A stretch of DNA of 6,009 nt from Limisphaerales bacterium. Lineage in GTDB: Bacteria; Verrucomicrobiota; Verrucomicrobiia; Limisphaerales; UBA8199. Below are positions 5,698 through 6,009 of this stretch, piece after piece. Location: the NCBI GenBank assembly GCA_025356925.1, contig JANXQE010000484.1, forward strand, positions 1 through 6,009, read 5' to 3'. The first letter of the stretch is position 1; each line of letters opens with the position of its first letter. The position numbers and the translations under genes are program-made. The notes below the pieces were generated by a model. That model was not told the origin of the DNA and did not search any database. It was given only the letters and a program-made list of their open reading frames with translations.

Positions 5698-5876
5698 TTG
5701 TGGAAGTTCTGCCGAATAAGACGTATCGAGTGGAGCTGGCCAACGGTCACCGGCTGGTGGGTTTTGTCCCGGGCCAGGCCCGACTGAACATTATCCGTTT
5801 TGTCCTCGGGGCCAAAGTGAAGCTGGAAATGTCGCCCTATGATTTGTCCGAGGGCCGTATTGTTGGGGAAGCTTGA
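5661..5876 (+). CDS. infA: Translation initiation factor IF-1
   Basis: IF-1 binds the A site of the small subunit during initiation and works with IF-2 and IF-3. The 71-residue product is a single OB (S1-type) fold with the family pattern throughout: IQVEGLVVEVLPNKTYRVEL (7-26), NGH (28-30), the basic R41 and R46 in the ARLNIIRFVLG stretch (40-50) that contacts 16S rRNA, and the ending SPYDLSEGRIV (58-68). The ATG at 5661 aligns residue for residue with E. coli IF-1, and the next in-frame GTG (5700) would remove the first beta strand. The gene therefore truly overlaps the end of map by 37 bases in another frame. A GGAG 8 bases upstream, inside map, supports this start. It is followed by rpmJ after 18 bases. 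Confidence 0.98.
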   Translation: MPGADAIQVEGLVVEVLPNKTYRVELANGHRLVGFVPGQARLNIIRFVLGAKVKLEMSPYDLSEGRIVGEA

Positions 5877-5894
5877 ACGATTTAGTTAACGATT
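5876..5894 (+). repeat. Short direct repeat filling the infA-rpmJ spacer
   Basis: The 18-base spacer is ACGATT, TAGTTA, ACGATT. With the last A of the infA stop codon, the repeat is the 7-base AACGATT at 5876-5882 and 5888-5894. The second copy touches the rpmJ start codon. There is no Shine-Dalgarno sequence. It could be chance in A/T-rich sequence or a small duplication. Confidence 0.4.
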
Positions 5895-6008
5895 ATGAAA
5901 GTCCGTGCATCAGTTAAAAAGCTTTGCGAAAACTGCAAGATTATCCGTCGCAAAGGCGTTATTCGCGTCATCTGTACCAACGCGCGCCACAAGCAGCGTC
6001 AGGGCTAA
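5895..6008 (+). CDS. rpmJ: 50S ribosomal protein L36, zinc-binding form
   Basis: L36 is the smallest large-subunit protein and stabilises 23S rRNA near the peptidyl-transferase region and the L7/L12 stalk base. The gene encodes 37 residues, from MKVRASVKKLCENC to HKQRQG, ending in TAA at 6006-6008. The zinc ribbon is complete: C11, C14, C27 and H32 (CxxC, 12 residues, CxxxxH). This is the normal length for the C+ form. The whole protein matches the family, with the usual KVRASVKK start and RKGVIRVIC centre. It follows infA as in most spc operons, where rpsM normally comes next, just outside the window. It lacks a Shine-Dalgarno sequence. Confidence 0.98.
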   Translation: MKVRASVKKLCENCKIIRRKGVIRVICTNARHKQRQG

Positions 6009-6009
6009 G

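Noticed and set aside
1..6009. A novel defence, mobile or biosynthetic system
   Set aside because: Every substantial coding stretch is explained by a conserved translation or secretion gene in standard order; no accessory gene, repeat array or insertion is present.

Overview
The window is one uninterrupted run of eleven plus-strand genes, a ribosomal protein operon of the bacterial spc type. In order they are the 3' end of rplE (L5), rpsN (S14), rpsH (S8), rplF (L6), rplR (L18), rpsE (S5), rplO (L15), secY, map (methionine aminopeptidase), infA (IF-1) and rpmJ (L36). Every gene was recognised from conserved protein motifs. There is no gene on the minus strand; the long minus-strand reading frames are shadows of the coding strand. 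No mobile element, CRISPR array, tRNA or rRNA is visible, and no stretch without a gene exceeds 130 bases.

The layout suggests a moderately GC-rich bacterium. The zinc-free long S14, the absence of rpmD between rpsE and rplO, the absence of adk between secY and map, the 470-residue SecY and the extended S5 fit a member of the PVC group, most plausibly Verrucomicrobiota. This is inference from gene content and the look of the proteins, not from a search, and the phylum call is only moderately secure.

Region by region: 1-1964 holds L5, S14, S8, L6 and L18, with gaps of 5 to 116 bases. 1971-3271 holds S5 and L15, with an 89-base spacer where rpmD would usually lie. 3272-3401 is a repeat-rich, structured leader before secY. 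3402-4814 is secY. 4909-6008 holds map, infA and rpmJ, with map and infA overlapping by 37 bases. Most start codons lack a Shine-Dalgarno sequence and have A/T- or pyrimidine-rich leaders; infA is the clear exception.

The genes serve linked steps. Eight encode ribosomal proteins of both subunits, IF-1 acts in translation initiation, methionine aminopeptidase trims new N-termini at the ribosome, and SecY is the membrane channel on which ribosomes dock. I found no undescribed system. The points worth a second look are small: start-site signals, the secY leader, two hairpins placed 9 nt before start codons, the missing rpmD and adk, and the long disordered S5 N-terminus.
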